A stretch of DNA of 64,000 nucleotides from Aphelenchoides besseyi (lineage: Eukaryota > Nematoda > Chromadorea > Rhabditida > Aphelenchoididae): assembly GCA_024699855.1 (NCBI GenBank), contig JAMPIQ010000001.1:14012001-14076000 (forward strand), read 5' to 3'. Position numbers and translations under genes: made by a program. Every line of letters starts with the position of its first letter. Within the stretch, counting starts at the first letter, position 1. Shown one piece after another: positions 50,986 through 60,391 of the stretch. Below the pieces are notes generated by a model. It worked only from the letters and a program-made list of their open reading frames with translations. It was not told where the DNA came from and ran no database searches.

Positions 50986-51383
50986 TTAGATATCCGACAA
51001 GTAGTTTTCCAAATCGAAATTGGTTGGCGCAGAGTTTCGTTTGTAGAATCGGATCGATGGCTCTAGCTGAATGATCGAAGACAATGATCTATTCCGTCAA
51101 TTATGACTCACCGGCGACCAACGTTTCACTGGAGCGTTTTGATAGCTGGGGTTCCATTCGGCAAACTGGGCCCAAGCCATTCGTGATGCCGGTCGTTGTT
51201 GCGCATTATTGGACAGTGGGACGGCGAAGACTGTGACGCTGATCATTGCTGAAACAGCGTATAATATAGTTTTCAAGCAGGTGACTTTGAATGACGAGCG
51301 TTTTGTCGATTTCATCATTCAATCGACTTTAATGTCGACTTACCAACAACGAACAAAAAGAACGTGTTTCGTGTATTGAACAT
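50986..51383 (-). CDS. Candidate neuropeptide-like precursor
   Basis: Three short exons give a prepropeptide of about 85 residues. A signal peptide (MFNTRNTFFLFVV, MISVTVFA) is followed by VPLSNNAQQRPASR, then MAWAQFAEWNPSYQNAPV-KR, WSPLEPSIRFY-KR and NSAPTNFDLENYLSDI before TAA 50986-50988. Two Lys-Arg dibasic sites bracket WSPLEPSIRFY, which ends in an RFY-type C terminus without an amidation Gly. Small size, signal peptide and dibasic spacing fit a nematode NLP precursor. I do not recognise it as a named nlp/flp gene. Splice sites are canonical (GTAAGT, GTGAGT; TTCAG) and the phases agree, which makes chance less likely. A non-neuronal small secreted protein is the alternative. Confidence 0.55.
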
Positions 51384-54093
51384 GATGAGAGAGAAGGAGT
51401 GGGTAACCGCTATCGTAGGAGAAAAACTTTGTACGTGGATTTCTGAAAAGAATCGATGTGATGAAAAGTTTGCGGAAAATGCGAGAATTAATCTTCGATG
51501 TAAACGTTGAGACAACTTATCAACACAAAAGGCGAAAAGTTTAAGACTCGAAAGTTTTTAATCTTCAACAGAAAAACTGATGAGTTTCGACGAGAACTCG
51601 AACGAATTTAAACCCAACAGAGAAGAAGGATCTTGACCCTTATGTTACTTTCAACTAATCCGTCGGCCCGCCCATTAACACATTTCTCCAGGCATTGTCA
51701 GTCTCGAAATTTGTTACCCGCCCACAGGTTGTGATTGGAAACGGAAACAAGTTCAACGGACACTCGGCATGCGAACGATCAGAATGAAATTGGAGTGGTG
51801 CGTGAATCCAACTAACTCTCTCCAAAGAGCTCAATTCGACATATAAAAGTGCATATCTGAAGTACCGCCCATTTGCAAGATAACTCGTTAATCAAAAAAG
51901 CACGTGTTTTCGCTCAAAAATGGATACCAATTTAATTGTTGGATGTAGAACACGAGAAGTAAAACATGTTGACCGTTCGTTTGTTTATGACACACGATAA
52001 GGTTTCTCGCATTGCTTACCGAACATCGCAACAACAAACAAAAACTGCTCAAGCCATAGAATGTGTTTCGAAAACAGAAATCAAATTTCGTTTTGTTCAA
52101 ATTCTTTGCAGGTTTCCAACGTTCGCGAAAACATGCGAAACCTGCAATTTGAGAACAATCATCACCGGAAGACTATGTTTACGTCTGACGGTAATCTTGG
52201 TGAAATCGAAGGCGGAAACTAATCCACTACCGTAATTCCGAAAACAATACTAATTCCTTGCACCTTTTCGGGCCAAGTTTTCAGAGAACCAGACTAATGG
52301 GAATCAACTAATTTGCGGAATGAAGTCTACGGATGTGCGCAAAACAAACTTTCGAGTTATGAACTCGAATGTTCAGATGCAAAAATGACGTTTTGGTTAC
52401 GCACTGCAGAAGTACGGTAAGGAACCAATGAGCCGAGAAGCAATAACTCGCGTACTTAATGGGCTGAGATTACGCAACAGAAGAAAGTCGGTGGTTGTGA
52501 TCTCGAAACTCACGCTCGTAAAATGTTGAATTGATGTTGTTCACGAATTTCGTGTGATCTTTAAATTCGTTTTCGGCTTCTGTTTGACCGTTCGATTTCG
52601 TAAAAACCCGAAAAGGTCGATTTCTGCGAAGAGAATCCCAAGAGTCGTAACAAAACAAACAGCTTTTGGATCCGATAGCCCGCTTCAAAATTAAAATCCA
52701 AAACCTCAAAAACGGAATTTCTTCATTAAAACACGTGCCCAGGCTTCGTATGTCAACAAATCAACTACGAAACAGACTTTCATTTAGACTGCAGAAATCG
52801 AAAGAACCTCTTTTACAATAACTGTACAAACTGTTGAAGCAACGGTCATTTGCACTTTCGTGTATCGAGTCGACTTGGATCTCGTGTCAAACATCGTCAA
52901 TTAAGCGGAAACCGAAAGCAATTCGATTGTGTCGACAGTCTAACGAACTCGAAGGATAGAAACTTCGAAACCACATTAAACGAACAATCGAATTCGATTA
53001 CTCGAACGCTCAGTCTCGCCATGTGATCACAAATATTTGACTATGAAACTGACCGATTACTCGAAATGGGCAAACAGAACTCTTGAAATCACGTGTCTTA
53101 ATTAAAAGTCGTCATCAAAAGGACGAGCAAATGGAATGCCCACCGAGTTCAGTGATCCGAAACCGAAAGAACGAAAGTTGGCGAATGAAAAGGTCAAACT
53201 TCTGATGCCGTCGAATCGACTGCACAACTCAGCTGCCGAGAAGCTCGTAGGCGTTGTCTGGCAGATGCAAATCGTTGGCTCTCCAAGTTCAAAGTTCGCT
53301 GGAACTGACAAGCTTTCGAAGCATAAAACACCCTTCTGTTTAATTTCTAATGTTCGGACACTTTAACTGTTCACATAATTTTAAATGAACCTGACGAAAA
53401 ACTTTCGTAATGTTCAATCAACAACCCTCTTTCCAACATTAATAACCAGTCCAGAGTCTTTTTTGGCTCAATGAGCTCATTCATTGGAGTAAATATAAAC
53501 GAGCAACCGATACGAATTTCTGATGAGAACACGCAGAGGAAGTCGATGGTTTGATTGAGAGAAAACGGAAATTAAAGCAGAGATGGTCAATTAAGCAAAG
53601 AAAGGCTATTAATCCAACTGTTGCGTGGGAGAAAGAGCTACATGGATTAAAATTACGGAACGATAACACGGATCCACTGCTTGTCGTCATTTAAATAACA
53701 AAAGATAACTAATCGATGCTCTCGACCTCAAGTTCTCTCTTCGAAGCCGTTGAGTTTAATGATGAGATTCTGAAGTGGACCTCCGACTTTCGCCTTTCGA
53801 CTCGAAAAGATGAGACTATGAAATCGAATTATAAGTTTTCTGGACATTGAAACATGTTTCTGTAGTTGTTCTAATGTTATGCCTCGATCTGGCAGATCGG
53901 AAAAGTCGTAATATTTCTGCTCATACAAGTCTTAAGGTGTCTGAAATAAATTGAAAGTAATCACGAGAAAGTTTTATGGTTTTTGTTAACAAGAAAACAA
54001 TTATAATCTCATAGGCCAACACTTAGACTGCAGACACTAAAGTGTTCGTAGCGTGAAATTGTGCTCACGAATTGAATGACAAATTTGAATGTC
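51384..54093. other. Intergenic region, weak coding-like fragments
   Basis: No gene is supported. Two fragments read a little like protein on the minus strand: YDFSDLPDRGITLEQLQKHV (53728-53928, after a TTTCAG) and the 69-codon frame 53102-53311 ending VGIPFARPFDDDF. Neither has a full exon structure. An ATATAAAAG lies at 51841 on the plus strand with no gene after it. Confidence 0.4.
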
Positions 54094-54135
54094 GAGATGA
54101 GTGGGAATCGAATCCACTCGTCATCCTCACAACTT
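54094..54135 (-). other. Degenerate tRNA-like 3' half
   Basis: On the minus strand GTGGA-TTCGATT-CCCAC forms a T-arm with one mismatch and contains a B-box match (GATTCGATTCC). It is followed by CTCATCTC as a possible acceptor strand. The upstream sequence gives no D arm and no complementary acceptor strand. It is probably a tRNA-derived fragment or a short-repeat end, not a working tRNA. Confidence 0.25.
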
Positions 54136-54806
54136 CCGGGCTCAGTACGTGACGTGACGGCAGGTGAAAGTAAAAATCGTCAGTTGACATTTGGCTTGTG
54201 TTTTGGAGAGAAATCGTAAAGATAAATGAGTAACCAGCTTTGTAAATTTGTTCTAGAAGGTGTAGGTAGTCAGGAAACTAAAATTACCATCGTCTTCTTT
54301 TAGAAGCAGAACAAGTAGACGGAAGTTGACATCTGCTCCAATTCGATACCTCGTTTTCCTTTTCAATCAAAATTACATTTGAACGCAGATTAAATTTGGA
54401 GAATTAACGAAAGTAGCCTAAAAAACTACCAGATGACTTACCTTCGAAATAGAGAGACGAGAATAGAAACTTCACATCTCCAGCGACCTTTTCCGTAAAC
54501 ACTGTAGTTGGAAATTGAATTTGATGTTTTTGACCCTTCAGACATCCGCAAAATCCCAAATTGAATCAAACTGAGCCACGAGGAAAGGCATGACTTGGGA
54601 TTCAAATGTAAAGAGCAAAAGTTTTTGTACGAAATTTGTTTAAATCCTTCGAACAAGTTGAGATCCAAACAAATTCGCCACTTCATTCGCTTCAACGATT
54701 GAACATAAGTCGTCAGATGATGCAATTAGTGTCTATAAAACCCTACAGTTCGTTGGACAAACAAATGACAAAAATTTGGATCATCAGTTGCTCTCAATTT
54801 GTCGTC
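54136..54806. other. Intergenic region, one possible exon
   Basis: The minus-strand frame 54438-54725 has a GTAAGT-type donor near its end (CGAAG|GTAAGTC) but no recognisable protein sequence. Nothing else is seen before the aspartyl protease promoter. Confidence 0.35.
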
Positions 54807-54977
54807 TGATAAACAAAAAAGCGGGTCGCTAAATTTGAGTCCAAAACTGCACCCACTGTTTGATTGGAAACCCAGAGGAATGAGTGTTCAATGTTTGATA
54901 ACACCAGTAATCGTCCACTTATTTCGAAGTTCACGACAAAATCTCCAATTGTCAATCATAAATGCAAGATATAAAAG
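54807..54977 (+). promoter_or_regulatory. Intestinal-type promoter of the dead aspartyl protease
   Basis: TATAAAAG at 54970-54977 sits about 46 bases before the start region of the protease remnant. TGATAA motifs at 54807-54812 and 54896-54901 match the GATA-factor sites typical of nematode gut genes (C. elegans ELT-2). Spacing and content fit a gut protease promoter that outlived its coding sequence. Confidence 0.5.
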
Positions 54978-55022
54978 GTTCGTAGTCTGTTACCTACCAA
55001 CAAAAACCAATGAGGGTACTAC

Positions 55023-56296
55023 GTGATAAACAGTCGATTCGCTTTTCTCCTAACTGTCGCCAGATTGGCCGTCGCTTTCCGAGCTCCGATCTTCAGTGCA
55101 ATTCAAGAAACCCGTCGTTTCAAGCCGCAACCAATTTCATACGGTAGCGAACAACCATCAGGTGAACTGAATAATTCGATTCGTGACTTTTCTTTTTCAG
55201 TCAATATCGAAATTGGAATCACCGCACAGAAGTTTGGACTTCTTTTGAGTCTGAATTTTACCGACTTATGGATTGTAGATAAAGATTGCAGTTCCATCAA
55301 CGACTGAAGCCACATGTCAAACAAGTGAGTACTTCGATGCTACCAATTCATTCAGCTATTTAGATTGTGACTATTTTTACGATTGTATGGCGTGTTGTGC
55401 AAGAGCTAATGTTGCGTGTAGTAACGTAAAAACTCGATTCGATGCAAAGTCGTCGACCACTCACTCAACCGATCAAAAGAATGGAAAGTGGCTGAAGGTT
55501 TGAAGGGAATTTTGGCTAAGGATGTTGTTACTTTGACACATTCGGGACTTACACTTCAGAACGCAACTATCGTTGATGTTGACATGATAGGTAATACAGG
55601 AAATGTCGTCGATTTGGGATTCAAGTTAAGTGGTGTGTTCGGTCTTGGTCTTCAGAATTCAAGTCCGAGCAACACACCGTCAATCTTCGAACAAACAATT
55701 TAGTTGGGACTTGTCGAGAAACCGATGATCGGGATTTGGATGAACAAAACGCGCGAATCAAAACGCTCAGAAGCGATTGGTCAAATCGAATTCGGTGGTT
55801 ATGACGAGAAATGTTCGGGCAGTTTGACCGCAATTCCAATCGTCAATTCGAACTGGGCTTTCGCTATCAACAAAGTAGTCGTCGGAAAATATCAGTGGGA
55901 TGATTCTTAGATTATAAGTATTCTTAACTTTAATTTACTTCTCATCTTTAGGGTCAAATTGCCATGGATTCCGATCGAATTGGAATTCCGATTCAATTTT
56001 ACAACCCTGTTGTTAAGGCTACAGAAGCCGTTTGGAATGATGATCTTCGAAGCTACGTAATCGATTGCGACAAGAATTTTCCGATCAAGTTCACTATCAA
56101 GACCGTCAAACTCATTTTGGAGACTGTCGATTACACTACTCGTATCGGCGATCAGCGTGTTTTGGAGCTGGAAGAGAACTTCGGGCCGAACGGACGTCTC
56201 GTAAGTTTGGGAAACAAGTGGCTTAGTCGTTATTGCGCGATTTCGGATGTCAAGAAGAAGCAATCTGCTTTCACTTCAATCTCCCTGTCGACTTGA
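55023..56296 (+). pseudogene. Pepsin-like aspartyl protease pseudogene
   Basis: A signal-peptide-like start (RFAFLLTVARLAVAFRA) opens at GTG 55023 where an ATG is expected. Then come VNIEIGITAQKFGLLLSLNF with TDLWIVDKDC (family: DTGSSNLWVP; the first catalytic Asp motif is gone), KSSTTHSTD, GLKGILAKDVVTL, FGLGLQNSSPSNTPSIFEQ, LGLVEKPMIGIWMNK, GQIEFGGYDEKCSG, GQIAMDSDRIG in place of the second DTGT motif, and a C-terminal lobe with YVIDCDKNFPIKFTI. Lesions are start loss, TGA 55305-55307, a frameshift near 55490, TAG 55702-55704 and a stop at the end of WDDS near 55908. Nematode asp genes encode gut digestive proteases. This copy had lost its active site as well as its frame. Confidence 0.88.
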
Positions 56297-56758
56297 ACTG
56301 TCGATCGATAAATACAATCAAATAAACTCACTGCAATGTTTGCCATACCATTAACAGAGAAATTCGATTTATAATTTAAAAGTTCAAACGACAACGAAAA
56401 ACATTTTCATTAAAAGAAAATCGGTTATGATACAAACAAAGTTGTCTGTCACGATAAGATGCGTGTGTTGAATCGGTGGTTGGTGTCGTTTCTGTGTTTT
56501 CACTCAGTTCGTTGGGTTTTGTTTGTTGAGATGATGTGAAGATAATGCGATTGAGATCACTAGAAAGAGGCTATTTGATAAACTAGCAATAAGAAACGAA
56601 GTAGAGAGATCGGTTGCAAATGTTAAAAAGATCGTTCGGTTATCTTCGAAGCGAAAATTAAAGCAGGACAGGGACCCAAAATGGAAAGTGGGAAATGTTT
56701 CGAACGTTCGGAAGAATCAGTAGCAACCAAAAAATCGTGTGTATTCTTAGTTATTTCC

Positions 56759-57928
56759 TTATTCCATAATCTCGAGAACATTATAATCCCCGCGTAGCTG
56801 TTGAACTCTTCTCCTTCGCAATAGCTCCTCTGTCAAAATCCGTTTCAGGTTGGCCAGCTGATCGACTGAAAGTACAACAGTTAGATTGAGATACTTGAAG
56901 GTTCGTAGTTGCACTACACTCATTCATGCTCGCACAAAAACGTGAATTGAAAGTTGTGAAGTGCAATGGAAAGTAGAAAGCTAAAAAGCTCACCCGTTAG
57001 TAAATTTAGTGGATACCTGAAGAAAGAAGATGAGTGGTGCGCAACTGCACGTTTCTTCATCCCAAAACCGGAGCCTTCAAGAGAGTCCAAAGCTCGTTTT
57101 CTCATCCCAAAATCCGAACCTTAACCGAATCGATTATACTTGATTGTGTGTTTGCGCTTACCATCGAGCATGTCCAATGCACGTTTGCGCATACCAAAGT
57201 CTGAGCCTAGAATTGTGGTTTACAACGGATCACTGCTTCTAATTCTTACCATCAAGCATATCCAAAGCGCGTTTCTTGAGTCCAATGAAATCGGTTCCCT
57301 CTAAGGCGTCCAACGCACGTTTGTCAAAACCAAAACCTGCACCGTCCAAAAGATCCAACGAACGTTTTCGCATTCCAAAATCAGATCCTGAATAACAAAT
57401 GACCAAGATGATCCGAACGGAATGTTCGCGTACCTTCCAACATGTCCAGAGCGCGTTTTCGCTTCATTCCAAAGTCCGTTCCTTCTAATTCGTCCAGAGC
57501 ACGTTTTGGAAAAACTAAACAAAAACCCGGTAATTGAGTGTTCTGACATCAAAGCTTGTTAATAGTCGTCTAATTTTTCAAAGACCATCTAGAACTGAAC
57601 TTTTAAGTTATTTTCGTATTCAAGTAACCAAAGACTAGATGATTTCGTCTCTTTGACGTTTAAAATACCACAAAATCAACAGAAATTTGCGTCGACTTCC
57701 GTTTCATTCAATAAACATCAAACAGCATTCCAACAAAGTTCACGACAAAATGACCGTACCTGTTCGATAGTAGGGACCATGAGATGGCGGAAAACGACGT
57801 AACGTTGTGATAACCATCGCATCACTCATATGAACAACCTGAACAAGCGGATCAGCCCGACAATCCATTGAACTTACAATTACAAACAAAACAGATCCAA
57901 AAAATAGAAGTTGATTTGATCGTGTCAT
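56759..57928 (-). CDS. Orcokinin-like neuropeptide precursor (NLP-14/15/8-type)
   Basis: A prepropeptide of about 215 residues in six exons. After a signal peptide (SNQLLFFGSVLFVIVSSMDC) and spacer come seven units cut out at dibasic sites: ALDELEGTDFGMKR, ALDMLEGSDFGMR, SLDLLDGAGFGFD, ALDALEGTDFIGLK, ALDMLDGSDFGMR (twice) and ALDSLEGSGFGMK, each bounded by KR. The xLDxLxGxxFG core is the nematode orcokinin motif; SLDLLDGAGFGFD matches C. elegans NLP-14 peptides most closely, while the DFGM forms recall NLP-8. A non-repeated C-terminal region (AVAHHSSSFF…LLTVDQLANLKRILTEELL) follows. Three introns split the Gly codon at the same position of different units. Chosen start ATG 57926-57928; an in-frame ATG at 57979 gives a longer leader. 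The stop is TAA 56759-56761. Expected secretion is by neurons. Confidence 0.92.
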
Positions 57929-59237
57929 CGTTTCGAATGGACGATTTTGTTGATCGCGACCCAAAATCAGCAGAGGCAATCCAGCAAACCAAGTGCCTGA
58001 CGACCACTCTACAATAAAGAAGTTTAAAGCGACGAACGCGATTTAAAAGCTCTCGGATGTTGACGAAGAAGTTGCAGGATTGGAAAGTGATTCACGAGTT
58101 TATATTCGTCATCAAGTTTGCAACAGTTAGAGCATTTGATGATGTATGAATCGTCATCGAGAGTTGACGTACGTTTGCAATTTTACGAGTAGGCAAACGG
58201 AGAGGAAGAAAAATTTGCAGTAAACTAACTGGGAAACCGAATTTGCGTGTTTTGAAACCGCAACGAGTAGTCGAAATGATCGTTGGTTTTAGAAGTTCAT
58301 AATCGACTAAGGTTTTAGTTCCCAAAGTAAACTCGAAGAACTCGTTTGCTTCTTGAGATGGAGACCGTAGGGCTTCATAAAGGAAGTTGGTCGAACGATT
58401 TGAGTACGACGGAAATTACGATTTCGATTGCCGACCCCTAAACGATGATTCCGATGAAGGAACCGAATCGTACCACTTAATTCGTTTTCATAGTGTTGGG
58501 ACGAATGACGAGACGGTCATTTTCGATAGTGAAAGCAAAGAACGGTCAACGAAGTCAATTGGATTCCAATTCCTCGTCACTTGACAGCGCCCGTTGGTTA
58601 ACAAGATTGCAAGCGGAACGTTGTTTGTGTGTACCAAAAATATCCCCCACCATTGATCGCATCATTTGAAAGAAAGCAACAAAAATGCAAGATTGAGAAG
58701 TTCGTCTACAAGGCTGTCAAGATCAAAGAACATGAAAGAAGTTGGTCGAAAGTTTTAACCGAATTTTCAGTTGTGACGTACAAATCCACTTGACAGTTGA
58801 ACGACGGTTTTTGAACGACGGCCATTACCCTCTTAATGTTCGACAGCAAAGTGGGTTGTTGACCACAAACATGTACTCATGAAGAAAGAAATGAACTGAA
58901 ACTGCAACCCCCACCCTTTGCTTATACGCTCGTGAAATTAGTTGTCAATTTCTCTGAAACGCAAAACATCATCAATGAAGCAGATGACGATAAGGTCATG
59001 ACATGGTGAAGGCGGAATAAATTATGCAATGTTTAGGAGAATTAGCAGAGAACCAACTCCTCGAGCCCTTACACCTGTTCGCTACCAACCATTCCGTTAA
59101 CCGAAACATGTTTCCAAGTAGAAAGCATCGGAGTATAAACTCAGACTAAACATGACGTTTAGCTGCTTCCCAAAACTATTACCGATCGAAATAGAGATTC
59201 GAATTGAATTCGAAGATTAAGATCATTACTACCAAAT
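57929..59237. other. Intergenic region, no gene seen
   Basis: Upstream of the orcokinin-like gene. The plus-strand frame 58387-58584 (acidic) and the minus-strand frame 58092-58325 have no supporting signals. The first few hundred bases are presumably the peptide gene's promoter. Confidence 0.5.
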
Positions 59238-59523
59238 TTAACATCAAATTCGATTAAGGACGAAATCGAACTTTCACATTCAATCTCGACAAATTCGAAG
59301 GTTGCTATCTGAAGTCCCAATTCGAACTTCTAATGTTATTGTCAAAAAGAGACAATCGATTTCCAATCTTAAGGTCAACAAGCAACTCAATGTCCAATAT
59401 ACAACCAATTCGATTACTGGAGCTGTCACCGAAACTCGTGATTTGCAGCTTGCAAACTCAATCACCGGATATTTTTGGGGTCAAAACGTAAAAATTTTTG
59501 ACCCTCCAAATGTCAAACCTTAA
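59238..59523 (+). pseudogene. Possible aspartyl-protease fragment
   Basis: An open frame of about 95 codons without a clear start ends at TAA 59521-59523. Its second half reads VQYTTNSITGAVTETRDLQL and ANSITGYFWGQ. The spacing resembles the flap region of pepsin-like proteases (QYGTGSxxGxxxxDTLxL…FGQ), with the conserved Gly residues replaced. There is no catalytic motif nearby. With a protease pseudogene 3 kb away, a second, more eroded copy is plausible but unproven. Confidence 0.25.
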
Positions 59524-59880
59524 AAATGAATTTAAAATTTAACGCGCAACCCATTTGTTGTCATGTTCGAGTTGAGTGACAGCAAACGACAAACCACACC
59601 GACAGTTTTAAACACGTAATCATCACGTAGTTGAAAAGCGGAACGCTCGTGAATTCGTGAATGAGCGATCCAATTGACTGCTCGGTGGTGGGGGTTGGAA
59701 TTTAAAAGAACAATTTAATTCATCTAATGAACCTTAAGCCGCAAACTAAAGACGAGAGCTGAAGACGCGTGGGACGCAATCTCTGACTCCGCCCATTTTG
59801 CGCTCTCTGCCTCGTCCACGTGTTCTGATGATCGTCGATTTAAACCCAAAATTAGAAGAGGAATACCGGGAAATTGGATT

Positions 59881-60391
59881 CTAATCAACTATTATTACAA
59901 ACGCGAAGTCCGAGCATACTACCGGGTTGTCACACGAACAAGTAACAATCGGTGGTGCTACGATAGGACAGCTGAACTGAAAGAGACGATGTTTGATTCT
60001 AACAAGTTTATTGGTGGATGAATTGTCAATGATCTCCCGAACTTGTCCACCGAATTGACGTTCGTTTCTTTTGACTTTAAAACAAGTTTTTCGACCTTTT
60101 AAGTCGCAAATTGCCGTTCCGCATCGCCGGTGCAAATTGTCGGTTACGAGTTCGAGTTCCTGTGACCGTGAAATGCCAAGTAAATGATCACAGAATGTCG
60201 ACCACGGGAACTTAGAGCAAACGATAATAAGCCACAACTCAAAAGACCAACGAATTAAGGAACATTGAAATTGCAGCTTCCGGTTAGTCCCGATAATCAA
60301 GTTCTTGAAAGACCTCACCGTTAGCACACTTGTCAACGAATCCGAGACTACGAAATGCTTTGCCGACTAAATTTGGAACGGAAATAAACAT
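59881..60391 (-). CDS. Candidate two-exon Cys-rich protein, unknown family
   Basis: A first exon from ATG 60389-60391 (MFISVPNLVGKAFRSLGFVD with KCAN) can be joined through GTGAGG … CTCTAAG (about 107 bases) to an exon ending at TAG 59881-59883. That exon contains FPWSTFCDHLLGISRSQELE, RRCGTAICDLKGRKTCFKVK and VTCSCDNPVVCSDFAFVIIV. The even Cys pattern suggests an extracellular domain, but there is no convincing signal peptide and no recognised family. The uninterrupted frame continues through the putative intron, so the model is weak. Confidence 0.3.

Noticed and set aside
53102..53311. Possible peptide precursor with FSFANFRSFGFGSLNSVG
   Set aside because: No signal peptide and no dibasic sites around the Phe/Gly stretch; no upstream exon could be joined.
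55302..55704. Stop-codon readthrough or an altered genetic code, given TGA and TAG inside protein-like frames
   Set aside because: All intact genes in the window end normally at TAA, TAG or TGA and contain none internally. The affected genes also carry frameshifts, lost active sites or missing halves.
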